A stretch of DNA of 64,000 nt, taken from contig JAKSGN010000023.1 of the NCBI GenBank assembly GCA_024180945.1, positions 496,001-560,000 of the forward strand, read 5' to 3'. The stretch comes from Macrophomina tecta (taxonomy: Eukaryota > Ascomycota > Dothideomycetes > Botryosphaeriales > Botryosphaeriaceae). The translations under genes were made by a program, and so were the position numbers. Shown in pieces: positions 20,770-32,155 of the stretch (position 1 is its first letter; each line of letters begins with the position of its first letter). Under the pieces are notes generated by a model. That model was not told the origin of the DNA and made no database searches. It worked only from the letters and a program-made list of their open reading frames with translations.

Positions 20770-23743
20770 ATGGATAGGGCTATTTTTTCAGCAGGTAAGA
20801 ACAACGACATCCACTACGCGGTCATACCCGAGAACCACCCTTTTTTCGATCAAGACGTAGCAAATCCATCCCTGGTTTCGATATGTGGCCATGTTCAAGT
20901 ATTTAGTCAGTACCACATCGGCGCACACACTGCTGCTGAGTTAGCTAGCCTAACAATTCGAGAGGTCGAAGCTGATGGCCAACCAATGTGGATCAATCAC
21001 TTCCGCTCCAAAAAGCCGTTTCTGCCAAAGAGAAGTTCCTATCAGATGGCATTACGGCCGCTGCCGTCGCGATCGCCAAGTGACATCTGTGATGAAGGAG
21101 CGCTCTTCTCTACAGACTCAGTGGTTCGAGACTATGGGAGCCGTAAGATCAACGCCAGGCGTTCAAGCCGTTCAGGCGACGAGCCCCTCATGAAAGCGTC
21201 GCATCTGTTGAGCGACGCTGTATACTTTGTTGGAAACGACATAGACGATCTGCTAGCGCAGTATACGTCTTGGATGTCGGAGTGTACGGACAGATTGGCG
21301 GATGAACAGCTTGCGCCTTTTCTAAGGGTCATTTTAATAGATCAAGAACATGGATATGACAAAGACGACCTCAAATCGCGATTCGACGTCGCTAAGGATG
21401 CTGGCGCCAGAATGGACGTCCACGTGTTCGATAGCACGCAACCCATTTCCAGCCTAGCTGCTTACGACGCAAGATGCGGAATGGTGAGACGGCAGCACCT
21501 CGGTCAGTGTTGGTCGTCTCGTGCTCTAAAAACGCTTCTCCACGCAAGCATAGAGCACTTTTATGGCGGCGCAGCAAGTTTCAGCTTCATCGACGCTCTC
21601 GTAGGCGGCGCGGTCGTCGAGTCAGTGGATGACGGCTTTTGGAAGGACACGTTCAGGGCTCACGGAAGTGATGGCTCGATGCCCTTGCTAGCAGCATATA
21701 TTGCGCATAGCATAGTGGGCGACAGCAGATACTCCAGTCTTCTGGACAACTGTATCAGTACGGCTGCCGAGAGAGGTGCTTCTCTGATTGATCACGTAAT
21801 AGAGCGTCGGTACCAGCCATGGTATTTGAAGCTGTGCAGTTACGAACAGGATGCGGAAGACAAAGCCAGGATCGCTAGCACGCCGAACTACGAGATAAAT
21901 AGCACGCTAAAATACGAGACAAAGCAGCGAATCAAAAGCTACATGCTGGGACCAAGTGCCTTGGAGAGCCATATCGCTTGCCTCAACGACCACCGTCACA
22001 AGCTCCAGACGCAACGTCTGAAATATGCTTGTGTCGCGTGTTTCTTCAACGCTTGGGCCGATCTTCTCCCGTGTGGGCATGGGTTCTGCCACCGTTGCTC
22101 GCACAGCCTGATCGGCAGATGGAGGCAGAGTGGCGTGTTAAGGTTTGACTCTTGCCCGGTCTGCTTAACGTACTTCAGCAACACCTTTTGCACCCCAGCA
22201 AGTCCTCCCACGGCAGGCGGGCGGGTGCTGTCGCTGGACGGAGGTGGAGTGAAGGTGGTTGTGTTGCTGAAGGTGTTGGACCAGCTCGGGGGGATGATTT
22301 GTCCCGACGCGGAAATCTCATCCTTCTTCGACCTAGTAGTCGGCACGAGTGCGGGTGAGTGGTTCGCTTGCACATTATCGCTCTCTTGTTGGACAGGTGC
22401 GGAGGACGAAGAGAATTGGCTAACAGGTGTACGTCATAGGAGGACTCGTCGCTCTTGCTCTGAGCGTGAAACAATGGTCGGTTGAGGAATGCCAAAACAA
22501 GATCACGAGGATCGCACGATCTATTTTCCCAAGGACCAGTAGACTCGAAGACGCGCTCGACAAGTACTGCTGCGGGTGGTTCACGCCTTTGAAGCGACTG
22601 CTGCGCTGTGCAGTTTCGGGCAGTATCTACGACAGGCGGAATGTCGAGCGTGTCCTGCTGACCGAGCTCGGCGACCTGAAAATGCTGGAGTCGCAAAAGT
22701 CTGCTGCCTCCGGCCCAATGATTCGAGCTGCCGTCACCACAGAAAACATCTCCCGAGGCCATCGAGTCGAGCTGATCACGACCTACAACAAGCGAGGCTC
22801 GCGCGATACGGATGCCTACAGGTGGCTCCAAGCAGACGAGGCAATGTCGGGCATCCGCACTTTCAAAGCGTAAGTTCCCACCCAGTTAACGGTTAACTAG
22901 CTCTATTATGGGTCTGGCGCTGACGTCACCTGGAGTGCTTGCTGCACATCTGCCGCGACCGTTTTCTTCCCGTGGCAGGAAGTTGCCGGGTCGCGATTTC
23001 AGGACGCCGCGATGCAGTGCAATGACCCTCGCTACATTGCTGCGCAGGAAGCGGCTATTTTGTGGCCCGGTAGGCCGAACCTGGTCGTGTCAGTTGGCTG
23101 CGGAAAATTTCGAGATTCCGCGCCCGGTTCGTCTTGCTACAGCCGTCTCGCAGGCTCCGTCAAAAAGGCCATGTCCACTCCGCCGAACATTCCACTCCGA
23201 CTCGACCCGTCCTTTAGTTTGGACGAGATCACGATCGACGCCGCAGATCGCATTCAACATCTGGACTCGATCTTGCCATCGGCGCTGTTAGAAGACTACT
23301 CATTTCAGGACAATCTACTGTCGGCCGCATGGGCGGTTATTGCGTCACAGTTCTACGTAGAGATTATGCCCGAACTGTCGTACGATCCAGTGCGCGCTAA
23401 GTACAGGTTTGTGGGCATCATTCGGAGCCGCAATCCGTGTCTGGCCTTTCTGCAGCGCCATAAGATTTTTTGCGACGTCCGGTTTTTAATAAATGGGAGC
23501 GTGGAAAAGAACTTTCGATGTCCCTTGCGCTTCACGTTTGAGGCTGGCAGGCTTGATGAATGTCTAAACGTGGAACTAATCTCCAAGGATCCTCCATTTA
23601 GGGCATCTTTATCTGGCGTTCCAAACACCACCTCGACGCTTGCTGACCTTCAGTACGAATTTAGCTATCGATTAAGCGCGGCTCGTGGTGGTAAGCGAAA
23701 GCGACAGGATGATGGCGCGGGTGCGAAGAGGCGGCGTACGTAA
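20770..23743 (+). CDS. RING finger-patatin-like phospholipase fusion protein
   Basis: Exon 1 (20770-22354) encodes about 410 uncharacterised residues, then a RING-like finger at about residues 424-466 (CVACFFNAWADLLPCGHGF, then CHRCSHSLIG and CPVC). A patatin domain follows directly: RVLSLDGGGVKVVVLLKVLD (oxyanion loop) and VVGTSAG (nucleophile-elbow Ser). The intron at 22355-22439 (GTGAGT, GCTAAC, CATAG) splits the elbow and restores GTSAGGLVALALS. Exon 2 runs to 22869. A donor GTAAGT and acceptor CTAG (22900) define intron 2, but joining them leaves the frame off by one base. From 22901 the frame reads ADVTWSACCTSAATVFFPW, then RFQDAAMQCNDPRYIAAQEA (catalytic Asp), and ends in a basic KRKRQ/KRRRT nuclear-signal-like tail. 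A frameshift or unusual splice is therefore present. Predicted activity is acyl-lipid hydrolysis with possible ubiquitin-ligase function. Confidence 0.75.
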
Positions 23744-24104
23744 AGTATAAGATAATATGTCCAAGGTTAATCCTCTTCCGCCTATGTAATATCTAAGTAG
23801 AGTTGAAGAAAAGGTGGAGGTAACGTAGGGTGTATTATGACTGTGGTGTATTTGGTTTATTTGTAGGCATGGGCGCCGCGCTTTTCACGGTGCGCTGCTC
23901 CGTCCCGGCGACTACCATAACCGAATTTCACGGACTGTCGTTGAGTTGCGGAGCCCACTATGCTCTCCCTATATTCTACCGAAACACATTGTTTTCCGGC
24001 GAAAGTAAAAGAGGCAAATCCTTTTCATTAGTCTAAGAAGGTTCTACGTAGTCACATCGGAATGCTCAAATTCGACGTCAACACTATTGTTTTCTTCTTT
24101 TCGC
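23744..24104. other. Intergenic region
   Basis: Convergent 3' ends of the RING-patatin gene and the BTB gene. No gene seen. Confidence 0.5.
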
Positions 24105-25079
24105 CTACATTGGAAAGCGGAAAGCCGTGTCCTCTCGAAGCCTGTCTTCCCAGATCCTCGGGTCGGTTCGAAATTCATTCCAGTCTCCGCGCCTCTTCCC
24201 ACACCACAAGCACCGACATCGACCTTCGCTTGGCAGTACCATTTCCACCTCGCGCTTGCAGCTCGGACACACATATCTGCCGTATCGTGCCGAGATCTTC
24301 CTTGCAATCCCCTCGGCTTCTTCTCTCCACACTGTGGGTGATCCGAGAGCGGCACACAGGAGGTCTTTTCCAAACGTCCCAATTCCATCCACTATTTCCT
24401 GGAAGCCTTCCCGTTTCAGAAGCTCTTGGACATGGCCAGCCGCGATTTGAACGACGGAATCCCGTAGCCCGCGGTCACTATCCGGCGTGGTCTCGTAGAT
24501 CTCCTTCACGGCGCGTGGGAACGTCGGGCTGTTCCATTCCGCCTGGCCAAGTGTCTGGAAGCGCTCCAATGCAAGAGCCTTCATGCCCTGCACCTCGTAT
24601 ACTTCCCCAATCGCATATGCTTTGATATGGAAGAGCATATCTGAGTGTTCCGGAATCGCGTAATCTAAGCGATAAAGATACTCGAGCAGAGCCCGTACAA
24701 TCTTTGGGTCGTCTTCGTCGATATGAATAACGCCTTCGACAGCTTCCTGCATGACCCTCGCTACCGAATGAGTATGGAACTCTAGCGGTCTGATCGAGGA
24801 TCTTTGACACCATTCGTTTCACTTTCCTTTCTACTTACTTTAAAATTATATTTTTCGTCTAATGCCCGCCTGAAGACGGTGCTTTGTGCGCAAAGGACCA
24901 GCTTGTGGACCCTATACCCTTCGCCGTTCTTGCACTTCACCTGGAGATCCGAATACTCGCCGCTGTCAAGGTACCTGCTTGGCAGTTATATTTAGATCAA
25001 CAAAGAAAGGTGCGTTGATTCGTGAAGCTTACTCGCTTATTCTCTTGAGCAGAGGGTTAAGCAGACTGATCAAAGGCAT
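24105..25079 (-). CDS. BTB/POZ protein with C-terminal zinc ribbon (three exons)
   Basis: Predicted exons are complement(25033..25079), complement(24839..24974) and complement(24105..24746), 274 aa. Introns of 58 and 92 nt have GTAAGC/CAG and GTAAGT/CAG borders and keep the frame. Exon 2 gives the BTB opening SGEYSDLQVKCKNGEGYRVH and KLVLCAQSTVFRRAL. Exon 3 continues EAVEGVIHIDEDDPKIVRAL and LEYLYRLDY, then a BACK-like helix (MLFHIKAYAIGEVYEVQGMK). The C-terminus holds two Cys pairs, YVCPSCKREVE and RCLWCGKRRGDWNEFR, likely a zinc ribbon. This arrangement is common in filamentous fungi. The role is probably as an adaptor, with partners unknown. It appears intact. Confidence 0.82.
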
Positions 25080-27377
25080 CCTAAAATGATGGTGGTGGTC
25101 TCAGCATGGCTCGACTCCGTGTGGCAAGTAACGCTCCTTGGCCTTGACTGAAGGCTGAAAGGGATCTATTATAGTTGCAAAAAAAGAGGAGCCAGCTGTG
25201 AGGCGCAATTTAGATTTGGACTGAAGCCGAATGTATGGTCGGGAAAGGGTTGAGCCGTACATATCAAGTTTGACGAGTCCATATTTTGGCCTTTCTATTT
25301 ATGGCCTGTCATTTAATTCAACCAAGCACCGTAAGCCAAGGGTGAAAGAGAGAATAACAAGGGTGAGGAGATTTCTTTTTTCGTATTTTTTTTTTTTTTT
25401 TTTGAGAAACACATCAACTTTTAAGAACTAATTTCTACTCGATAACTTTTATGAACATAAATGTCGGCACACCACGGAGTGATTTTTTTTTTTTTTTAAA
25501 AAAAAAAAACTTTCCCGTAATATGTATGATGCAGAGTAGTCTTGCCCATCTTACCGACCAAGCCATGCTAGCGCTTTCCACACCCTCTCCCTCGTTGTGT
25601 AATCCTCTTAGTTTCCGCCAGTGGTATGCTTAAATCAACAACTTCTACTCGGCTATTCGAACGCCATAACGGTCAAGTAGAACGCCAGTAATTAATACTA
25701 ACTTTATTACTTGGGGATGATATTTAGAGATGTAAAAGGATAGAGTAAAAGGGACAAAAAATCCACAAATAATTATTAGCAACTGATGAAACAAAATGGG
25801 TGAATCAATCATAATGAGTGAATCAATGACTGAATTCTTGAGTAACTAGAGACTATTGCAACGAAATAGAAGTAGTTGACAAATCATCAGACTAATGACA
25901 AATATCAAAAACAGTATTGATACTATGATAGTCGAACTTGTGTATGAAACCTGATACATGAGTATTGCAGATCAGGTTACAGCTGATCTCAATTTCCATC
26001 AGCAACTGAGGCATATAAGACCTCGGGTGCAGTAGGGTAATACAGAGAAAGCTTAGTAGCTGATTAAATGCACAAAACAAAATGCTGAAAAGCAGTTCGA
26101 TTGGGTAATGCTGGGATAGTTTTATGTTGCAAGAAGAAAGAGCTGCCACAACGGTCAATCTCTAAGCTTAAGTTACTTTATGGTTTTCCTTAATTTGACG
26201 GATCCATTTTAGATCTGTATTAAGTGTGCATAATTCCAAGATAATACATCAAACCCAAGTAATTAAATGATTCCTACTCGGCAGTGCTTCTCTGCACTTA
26301 AATGATAGCGACGATACTGACAAGACTGTCCGAATGACCTTCATTTGCCTGGCAGAACGTACTGTGATTAATAGAACATATAAATAGACACGTAGGTAAC
26401 TAATACCTGAGTACGCTGAGTTCGCACAATTCTTTCAACTCTTGGGGAAAAAAAGAGCATTGCAAAGACGTTCAGTTAGAAATGTTACCGTGGTACTAAC
26501 TAGGTCGTTTTCAACTTTTTTTTTTTGGTGCACTAAATCAGCGCTTACGCTTCCTGTATTATTCCCCTGCACCAGAGGTCTGATGCGCCTCACATTGGTG
26601 ACGAAAATTCATTGCCTCGTTTAGTATGCAGACACATTACTATGATCAGCGAAATTCAATGGACCAACGGCCTCTTTGTCGCTAGCGACAGTCGAACAAA
26701 AGGGATGTATTCATATTTCTATGTCCAGTGCATGATCAAGTTAGAACTAATTTCGCGAAACGTGCGTGATTTGATATGAGCAGTAGTATCTACTTCCTTC
26801 ACACCGTGCAACTATACGTCTGGTGATGATGAACTTGTAAGTTGGAACGCAGACCATAATGGACCGAGCTTATTTACCTTGCAGCTTAGACGCCTCTGGA
26901 TGCTTGTATCTTGACTTGGTCTGACATAGCCTGACGAAGTTTTGTACGGTGAGCATGTAGAAAATGCAGAACCGCTAAGTCAGCAAAAGAAAGACAAGGG
27001 TCAGCTTTTTGTCTCGTATTCAAAGTAAGAGCTTCCTTACCAAAATCATGTGAAGTCCCCAGAAAAGCATTTTTAATCGTGCGGCTAGGGAACACAGGTG
27101 ATACGTAGGAAAACTTTTTCTGCAGGTGAAGCACCCTACTTATGTTCACCCCTCTCTAGGCTGCAATTACAGCGCGTCTGCACCGCCACTCCATAGCCTT
27201 GCTTCTAATGGAGGCAGCAATGGCGTGTCACCAGATTGCGGCCCATCACCTCTGCGCTCGGCTGCCCATCAGAGACGAATATTTTCGGCCGTGGCGATGT
27301 GGACGCGTGCAGTAAGATTTTCGCGGCCCTTCGAAAGCGGTTTGGATAGCAGGGTCCGGTAATTTGCCGCAGACTTA
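25080..27377. other. AT-rich gene-free stretch of about 2.3 kb
   Basis: No supported gene. Holds a T-run (25388-25402), a T13/A12 perfect palindrome (about 25483-25510), and the inverted copy of the 13612 repeat at 25784-25861. A minus-strand frame at 26886-27149 (87 codons) has coding-like composition but no recognisable domain. Confidence 0.5.
25784..25861. repeat. Inverted copy of the 13612-13690 repeat
   Basis: Reverse complement of 13612-13690 with few mismatches. Confidence 0.8.
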
Positions 27378-27557
27378 CTGGGGTTTGCATATCATTAGCG
27401 ACGGGGGGCCTAATCCCCAGATTTTTCGCGCGCGACCTCACCAAAAACACACTAAATCGCCCAAACAACGCGTTGCTTCGTGCTTCTTCGCCTCACTACC
27501 TCGTGAAATTCCATTTACGGTAACACCCTGGTGTTGTAGCACAGCATAACAGCACTC

Positions 27558-28035
27558 ATGGCACCTCCTCGCCTCCAAGAGCACCAAATCGTTACAATCC
27601 TCGACTGCCTACGCGCCCAATGGCATACAGGCGCTATTGCAGACGCTGCTAAGTGTCATAAAGCGTCTGTATACCGTATTAAGCGCAATCTACGTGTTTG
27701 GGGCGAGCCGTACGCACCAACTAGCCCTGATGGGCGGAAGAGAACCCTCACAGCTCATGAAGAAGATGTAATAGCCCCCTCTTGCGTATTTTATATAGCT
27801 AATAGCTATAGGTGCTTCTAAACTTCCTAGACTCGAATCCTACGGCTTATCTTGACGAAATGGCATGGTACATAGAGCAAACTTGTGGTGTTGTCGTGCA
27901 TATTACGACTCTTTGGCGTACACTTCATCGCCGCGGCTGGAGTCGTACTTACGTTCGTAGAAGGGCTGCAGAACGTTGCCTGATTACGAAGGCCATCTTT
28001 CGTGGCCGCATGCTTGCCCTTCCTGTTGGTGAGTA
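27558..28035 (+). pseudogene. Truncated Tc1/mariner-type transposase (HTH region only)
   Basis: It starts MAPPRLQEHQIVTILDCLRA. The first helix-turn-helix is KCHKASVYRIKRNLRVWGEP. A 44-nt intron (27768-27811: GTAATA donor, AGCTAATAG, TATAG acceptor) joins LTAHEED to VLLNFLDSNPTAYLDEMAWY. The second HTH is CGVVVHITTLWRTLHRRGWS. This pattern is the usual N-terminal half of fungal DDE transposases. The frame ends at RGRMLALPVGE with no DDE catalytic residues downstream in any frame that I could read. An internal deletion is likely. Confidence 0.75.
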
Positions 28036-28256
28036 GTAGTAGCGAGCCGTACGCCTCTATAGCGACGCACCTCACGTTTGAGGCGCTGAAGAAGGCCCTC
28101 AGGCAAGCCCCAACTAGCCCACTGTACTGTAGAAATATTATTCCTTAGCCCTTTAAGATCCCACTCGCTATCTATAAGAATTTGGTGTGCTCGCTAGAGA
28201 TCTGAGCTTCTGAACGAAGGCTGGCTCTCTAGCCAAGTAAAGAAACCGGCTAGCTA

Positions 28257-29802
28257 CTAAGAGGGTAATTCCTCGAGCCTAATTGGGCTTAATAGAGGCT
28301 CATAATGAGGGGTTACTGCCGTAGGCGCTGCAGGCGGCGCAGGAAAAGCTGAATACGACTGTGGAGGTGCTACACTATAGCCTGGCGGTGGCTGAAGCGT
28401 CCATGGGTTCTAGAAAGGCGATATAAAGGGTGTAGCGCTTGCTAGAGGTGGCTTATACGGTTGACGAGTCCTCCTTAAGGCCTTATGAGCTCTAATAGCT
28501 CGTATACCTATACTGCCCGGTAATTTATCGATTGTTGCCTCTTCTTTGCGTATAGCGTCACCCCACATACTTAGGAGGGCGCTGTCAAGCTTTATATGGT
28601 TATGAGGGCCATCCTGACCTTGTGGATGATAGCAGGTGCCAGTATAATTACGGCATTGGCGGTGTTGGCAGCGCCAACGAGTCGTCAGTACGACACCAAC
28701 GTTGCCGCTTGCGAGTTCGGTAATAATATGATCCGGTAGCTGCTGACGATGAGTAGTAGTAGCCGTTGCACGGCCACGGCCTCCTCCTTCTCCACCACTT
28801 AGAGACGTCAGTAACTCCCTCATTTGATCTACTTGCTAATTTAACGCCGCCGCCGCAGGGTCTTCTAACAAAGCTACCGCCGTTCGCTCATTCGCTACTC
28901 GATTAGCTGCTTGAGCTATCTCTTGAGGCGTTGGCGCCAGCCTCACGTAGCAGACGACTTCAATTTGATGACCTTTCTTGCCAGCCTTGGTATTACGTTC
29001 GATGAGCGCCTCTACTTTTGTCAAAGTCCTGCCAAGAGCTAATATCTACAGCAGGACGGCCAGCCTGAGCCAAACGATCATGGCTTACGATAACGCAGAG
29101 CTGAGAGCGCTCGAAAGAGCGTCTAATACTCGTTGAGAGGCTACTCACGACGCTATTAGCCCAGTCATCGACCTCGCGCCAGTTCATAACGCCGCCTAAG
29201 GAAATGATCCTCATATCACGCCTCTCGTCCTCCAAATACGGCTTCGCGCCGCTCGTTCGCAAAGCAACAACGTACTCGACAGTAATAATAGGTGGTGAGG
29301 ACGGGGGAGCGTCGTTAGACGTCTCAATCGGGTCGCTGAAGCCTTGGAAGGGTGACGACGAGCGAGCCGACGGCGTAGGCGCGCGATGGCGGCCAGAGGA
29401 CGCTTTCTGAGCCTTCCTAGACACCTTATACGCTGGAGCCTTATTCGCCAACCTCTGGGCTCTTTCACGGGCCAGTTGTTCAGCCAATTTGGCAGGGCGC
29501 TGACGTCTTATAGGCCTCGGAGGGGTATAAGGCACAGCCTGAGCCGTGGAAGCCGTCGCCCGAGCCTTCGCAGAGGGCCTACGAGGCCTGGCAGAGTAGC
29601 GGCCAGGCGTTGGAATCGACGGTAGGCCAGCCTCACCGCTACGTATGTCGGATGACGGCTCCTCTGACTCAAGCGGCGTCTCTACAAGCGCAGGAAGCGG
29701 AGCAGCGGGCAGAGGAGTGTCCTCATCGAGGTTGGGGTCAGAATCGTCAGGTATAGGCTCATCGCAGCCGTCGGAGGCTATGGCAACCGAAACAGCACTC
29801 AA
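28257..29802 (-). pseudogene. Transposon passenger protein, about 515 aa, unknown function, broken
   Basis: The N-terminal half is disordered and Pro/Ala/Arg-rich (for example RYSARPRRPSAKARATASTA), followed by a more ordered part (VEYVVALRTSGAKPYLEDER, then MNWREVDDWANSVVSS). A one-base insertion near 29020 shifts the frame; correcting it gives WQDFDKVEALIERNTKAG. Two in-frame TAG codons (28836-28838 and 28410-28412) interrupt it; the surrounding frame stays open to 28257. A Cys/His cluster RWRCQHRQCRNYTGTCYHP with HNHI nearby suggests a metal-binding motif. The beginning upstream of 29802 is unresolved. I do not recognise the family. It is carried inside the TIRs, so it may be an accessory transposition factor. 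Confidence 0.6.
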
Positions 29803-30152
29803 AGGCGCATTGGCTATAGTAAATAACGTTAATATAAGGCTAACACGGTATAGGGATAGCTATAAGACCTTCAGAAGGCACCTGAGGACGCGAAACGGCA
29901 GTAAGAGCCTCTTGGATGAGCTCCGCGTTGTTCAGGCGACGAGAGCGACGCTGGGGCGGCATTGCAACACCATGAGGATTACCCAATTGGGCCAATTGTA
30001 TAAGGAAACACGGAAAGCACGAAAAGAAAACGCGTAGTTTGGCGATTTAGGGTGGGTAGGACGTTTGGGCGCGTTCTCGCGATTTTTGGTGAGGTCGCGC
30101 GTGAAAAATCTGGGGATTAGGCCCCCCGTCGCTAATGATATGCAAAACCCGG

Positions 30153-31007
30153 TAACAGACCGCGCGCATGCGATGGGTGTTGAGCTGGCTGGGCCGCACC
30201 CGTGCGGCTCCACTTTTGACCTTGCCTCAGAAACTCCCCGTTAAATCAGTAATCCTAACTTGTCAGCCAAGCTCATTTGGCGAACTTCCGAGCGCATTTT
30301 AATATAAGAACCTCGGAACTAGTGATTTTCCGGCAAAGCCGGTTCAGGTATAATAATGGATATATAAAATCGATGTCAGGTCGATTTGCTACTCCGAAAA
30401 ATTATGCTTACCTTATATGGGGCTTCTTTTCGACTGCGTCAGACCTTCAACGAACTCGGTCTTCCTTCTATTTGTCAGTGCGATAGTAGCCGGTAAAAGC
30501 CTGCTCCTGTAGCAGCTGGCAGCTAGTGCAAGGAGCAACCGGTGCAGCTAATGAAGCCTGCCAGCAGCAGCATCCGGTGTAGTGGCAGCCGGTGAAGCCT
30601 GCTAAGTAGCAGCCCCTGTATAGCGAGTAGCAAGTATGGCTTAATGAGGGTTGACCCGCACATGACAGAGAGAATATGGAGAGCAAGCGCTTTCAAATGA
30701 CGTAAATTTGAGATGGTTCGCGATGGTTGCGGAGTGTAGTTCATTCGAATCCCGTCCCTGCTGTGACTCCAAAAATCCCCGGCAATTCCCTCAGATGTCT
30801 TGACGCGTTGAGCGGACCGGAAAGAGTATAGCGCCTGACGTCGGAGGGTCTGAGGCAACTTTTTGACCACCATTCGTCATTCGATCAACGCGCTTTGTGA
30901 CTGCAACGACACCAGTCTTATGTCCTGACAACCCGAGAAACCCCACTCTAGAACCCTCCTGACCCTTGTGATAGAAAAGAGAAAGGAAAAAAGACTTCGG
31001 ATGCGAA
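30153..31007. other. Gene-free stretch
   Basis: No supported gene. GCAGC-rich imperfect repeats (AGCAGCYGGYRGY type) occupy about 30505-30620. Confidence 0.45.
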
Positions 31008-31421
31008 TTGAATTTCTCGACCCTGCAATGTGGGCGGACGAAGATGATGGCGGGTGGACACGCGACCGTTTGGCGTGTCGCGACGCGCTGCGCGTCTCCA
31101 TGCCCGACAAACCGACTACCGCGCTCGCAAAAACCAACGGGGCAGCGAAGGACTCGCGTGACGACCGTATCCGATCTACCTAGCACTCGATGTCATTTTA
31201 CGCAGAACGACCGGCTTGCCGAGCGGAACGAAGAGCTCGCGGAGCAGATAGCCAGGAACGAAGACGAGATCGGGCGCCTGCGCAGCGCGCTCGAGACGTC
31301 TGAGGAAACGCAGCCAAGATGGAGGACCGTATGGGGAAGATGGAGAAACAGATGGCAGCTTTGGTGCGTTCGACGCGTAAGAACCCGAGCTGACAGTCAT
31401 AGATCAACGCTGCATGTTTGA
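31008..31421 (+). pseudogene. Possible gene remnant with coiled-coil segment
   Basis: Two overlapping frames look coding. One reads MWADEDDGGWTRDRLACRDA; the other carries a clear heptad region NDRLAERNEELAEQIARNED followed by IGRLRSALETSEE. Past 31317 the coding-like reading shifts frame again (MEDRMGKMEKQMAALVRST). I see no domain beyond the coiled coil. It is probably a decayed exon or gag-like fragment. Confidence 0.35.
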
Positions 31422-31908
31422 GCGTGCCTCCGGAGCAGGGGCCACAGCAGGTGCTAGCTGTTGGAGGATTCCGCTTAGGATTTCAGCCGGGCGCAGCGCT
31501 TTCTATGGTTTCATGGCTGACTCCACCTCTTCCTTCGTTCGCCCTACACCCTGGTCGGTTATCCATTAAACACCAATCCGTCGCCGCACACGCTGTCACA
31601 GCCATCTGTTACCGCTTCCGCTTCACGCGCTCGTCTGTCCCTTCACCGCGGTCGCGACCGACCCAGGCTGCCCTCGGCCGCAGTCCGGCCGCACCATCCG
31701 CTGTAAACCGCCGCCGGGGTCTGAGCTCTCTGAACCCATCCCACCAAGCTTTCCCACTCATCACGCCTACACGATCATCAATCAACATGGCTGCATCCTC
31801 GTTTCATTCTTTGACGGATCCGACTATATGGCAGGACGGCTCGTCTAAGAAAGCACTTTCAGGTCTGTTGGTCGACAGTTAGACAACTTGACAGCTTGAT
31901 TGACATGC

Positions 31909-32056
31909 TGTTGGAATCTGAAGTGCCAGGATGATCAAGGAATGACTGGCATGTATTGAGAGGGGGAGGCCCGAGAGGTGCCTCTTATCCTCTGCTACAC
32001 AAGGGATGACTAGTTTGGTGACCCTTGGATAGACGTGATAGCTCAATATTCCAACG
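31909..32056. mobile_element. Solo LTR-like element TGTTGGAATCTG...ATATTCCAACG (148 bp)
   Basis: Starts TGTTGGAATCTGAAGTG and ends GCTCAATATTCCAACG. It shares the core GGCATG...GAGAGGGG...CCTCTTATCCTC with the other TGTTGGA families. The target duplication is not clear (CATGC versus CATAG). Confidence 0.7.
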
Positions 32057-32155
32057 CATAGGAAGTGCTACAGCGCTTTTGAGATATTCCCAACTTGAAC
32101 CACCAGATAGCTGCCCTCGTAGCCCTACCCCGCTCCCGTGGATATGTCTGCTTGC

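Larger units (their letters stand above)
27378..30152. mobile_element. Tc1/mariner-type TIR element with opposite-strand passenger gene (2775 bp)
   Basis: The left end CTGGGGTTTGCATATCATTA (27378) pairs with TAATGATATGCAAAACCCGG (ending 30152). The TIRs extend about 68 bp through GCGACGGGGGGCCTAATCCC and the CACCAAAAA side. TA flanks both ends (27376-27377 and 30153-30154). Inside are a truncated transposase on the plus strand (27558-28035) and a long passenger ORF on the minus strand (29802-28257), arranged convergently. The catalytic part of the transposase is missing, so this copy is not autonomous. Confidence 0.85.

Noticed and set aside
30710..30790. TTCGAATCC-like motif suggesting a tRNA T-loop
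   Set aside because: No acceptor stem, D-arm or anticodon arm can be paired around it.
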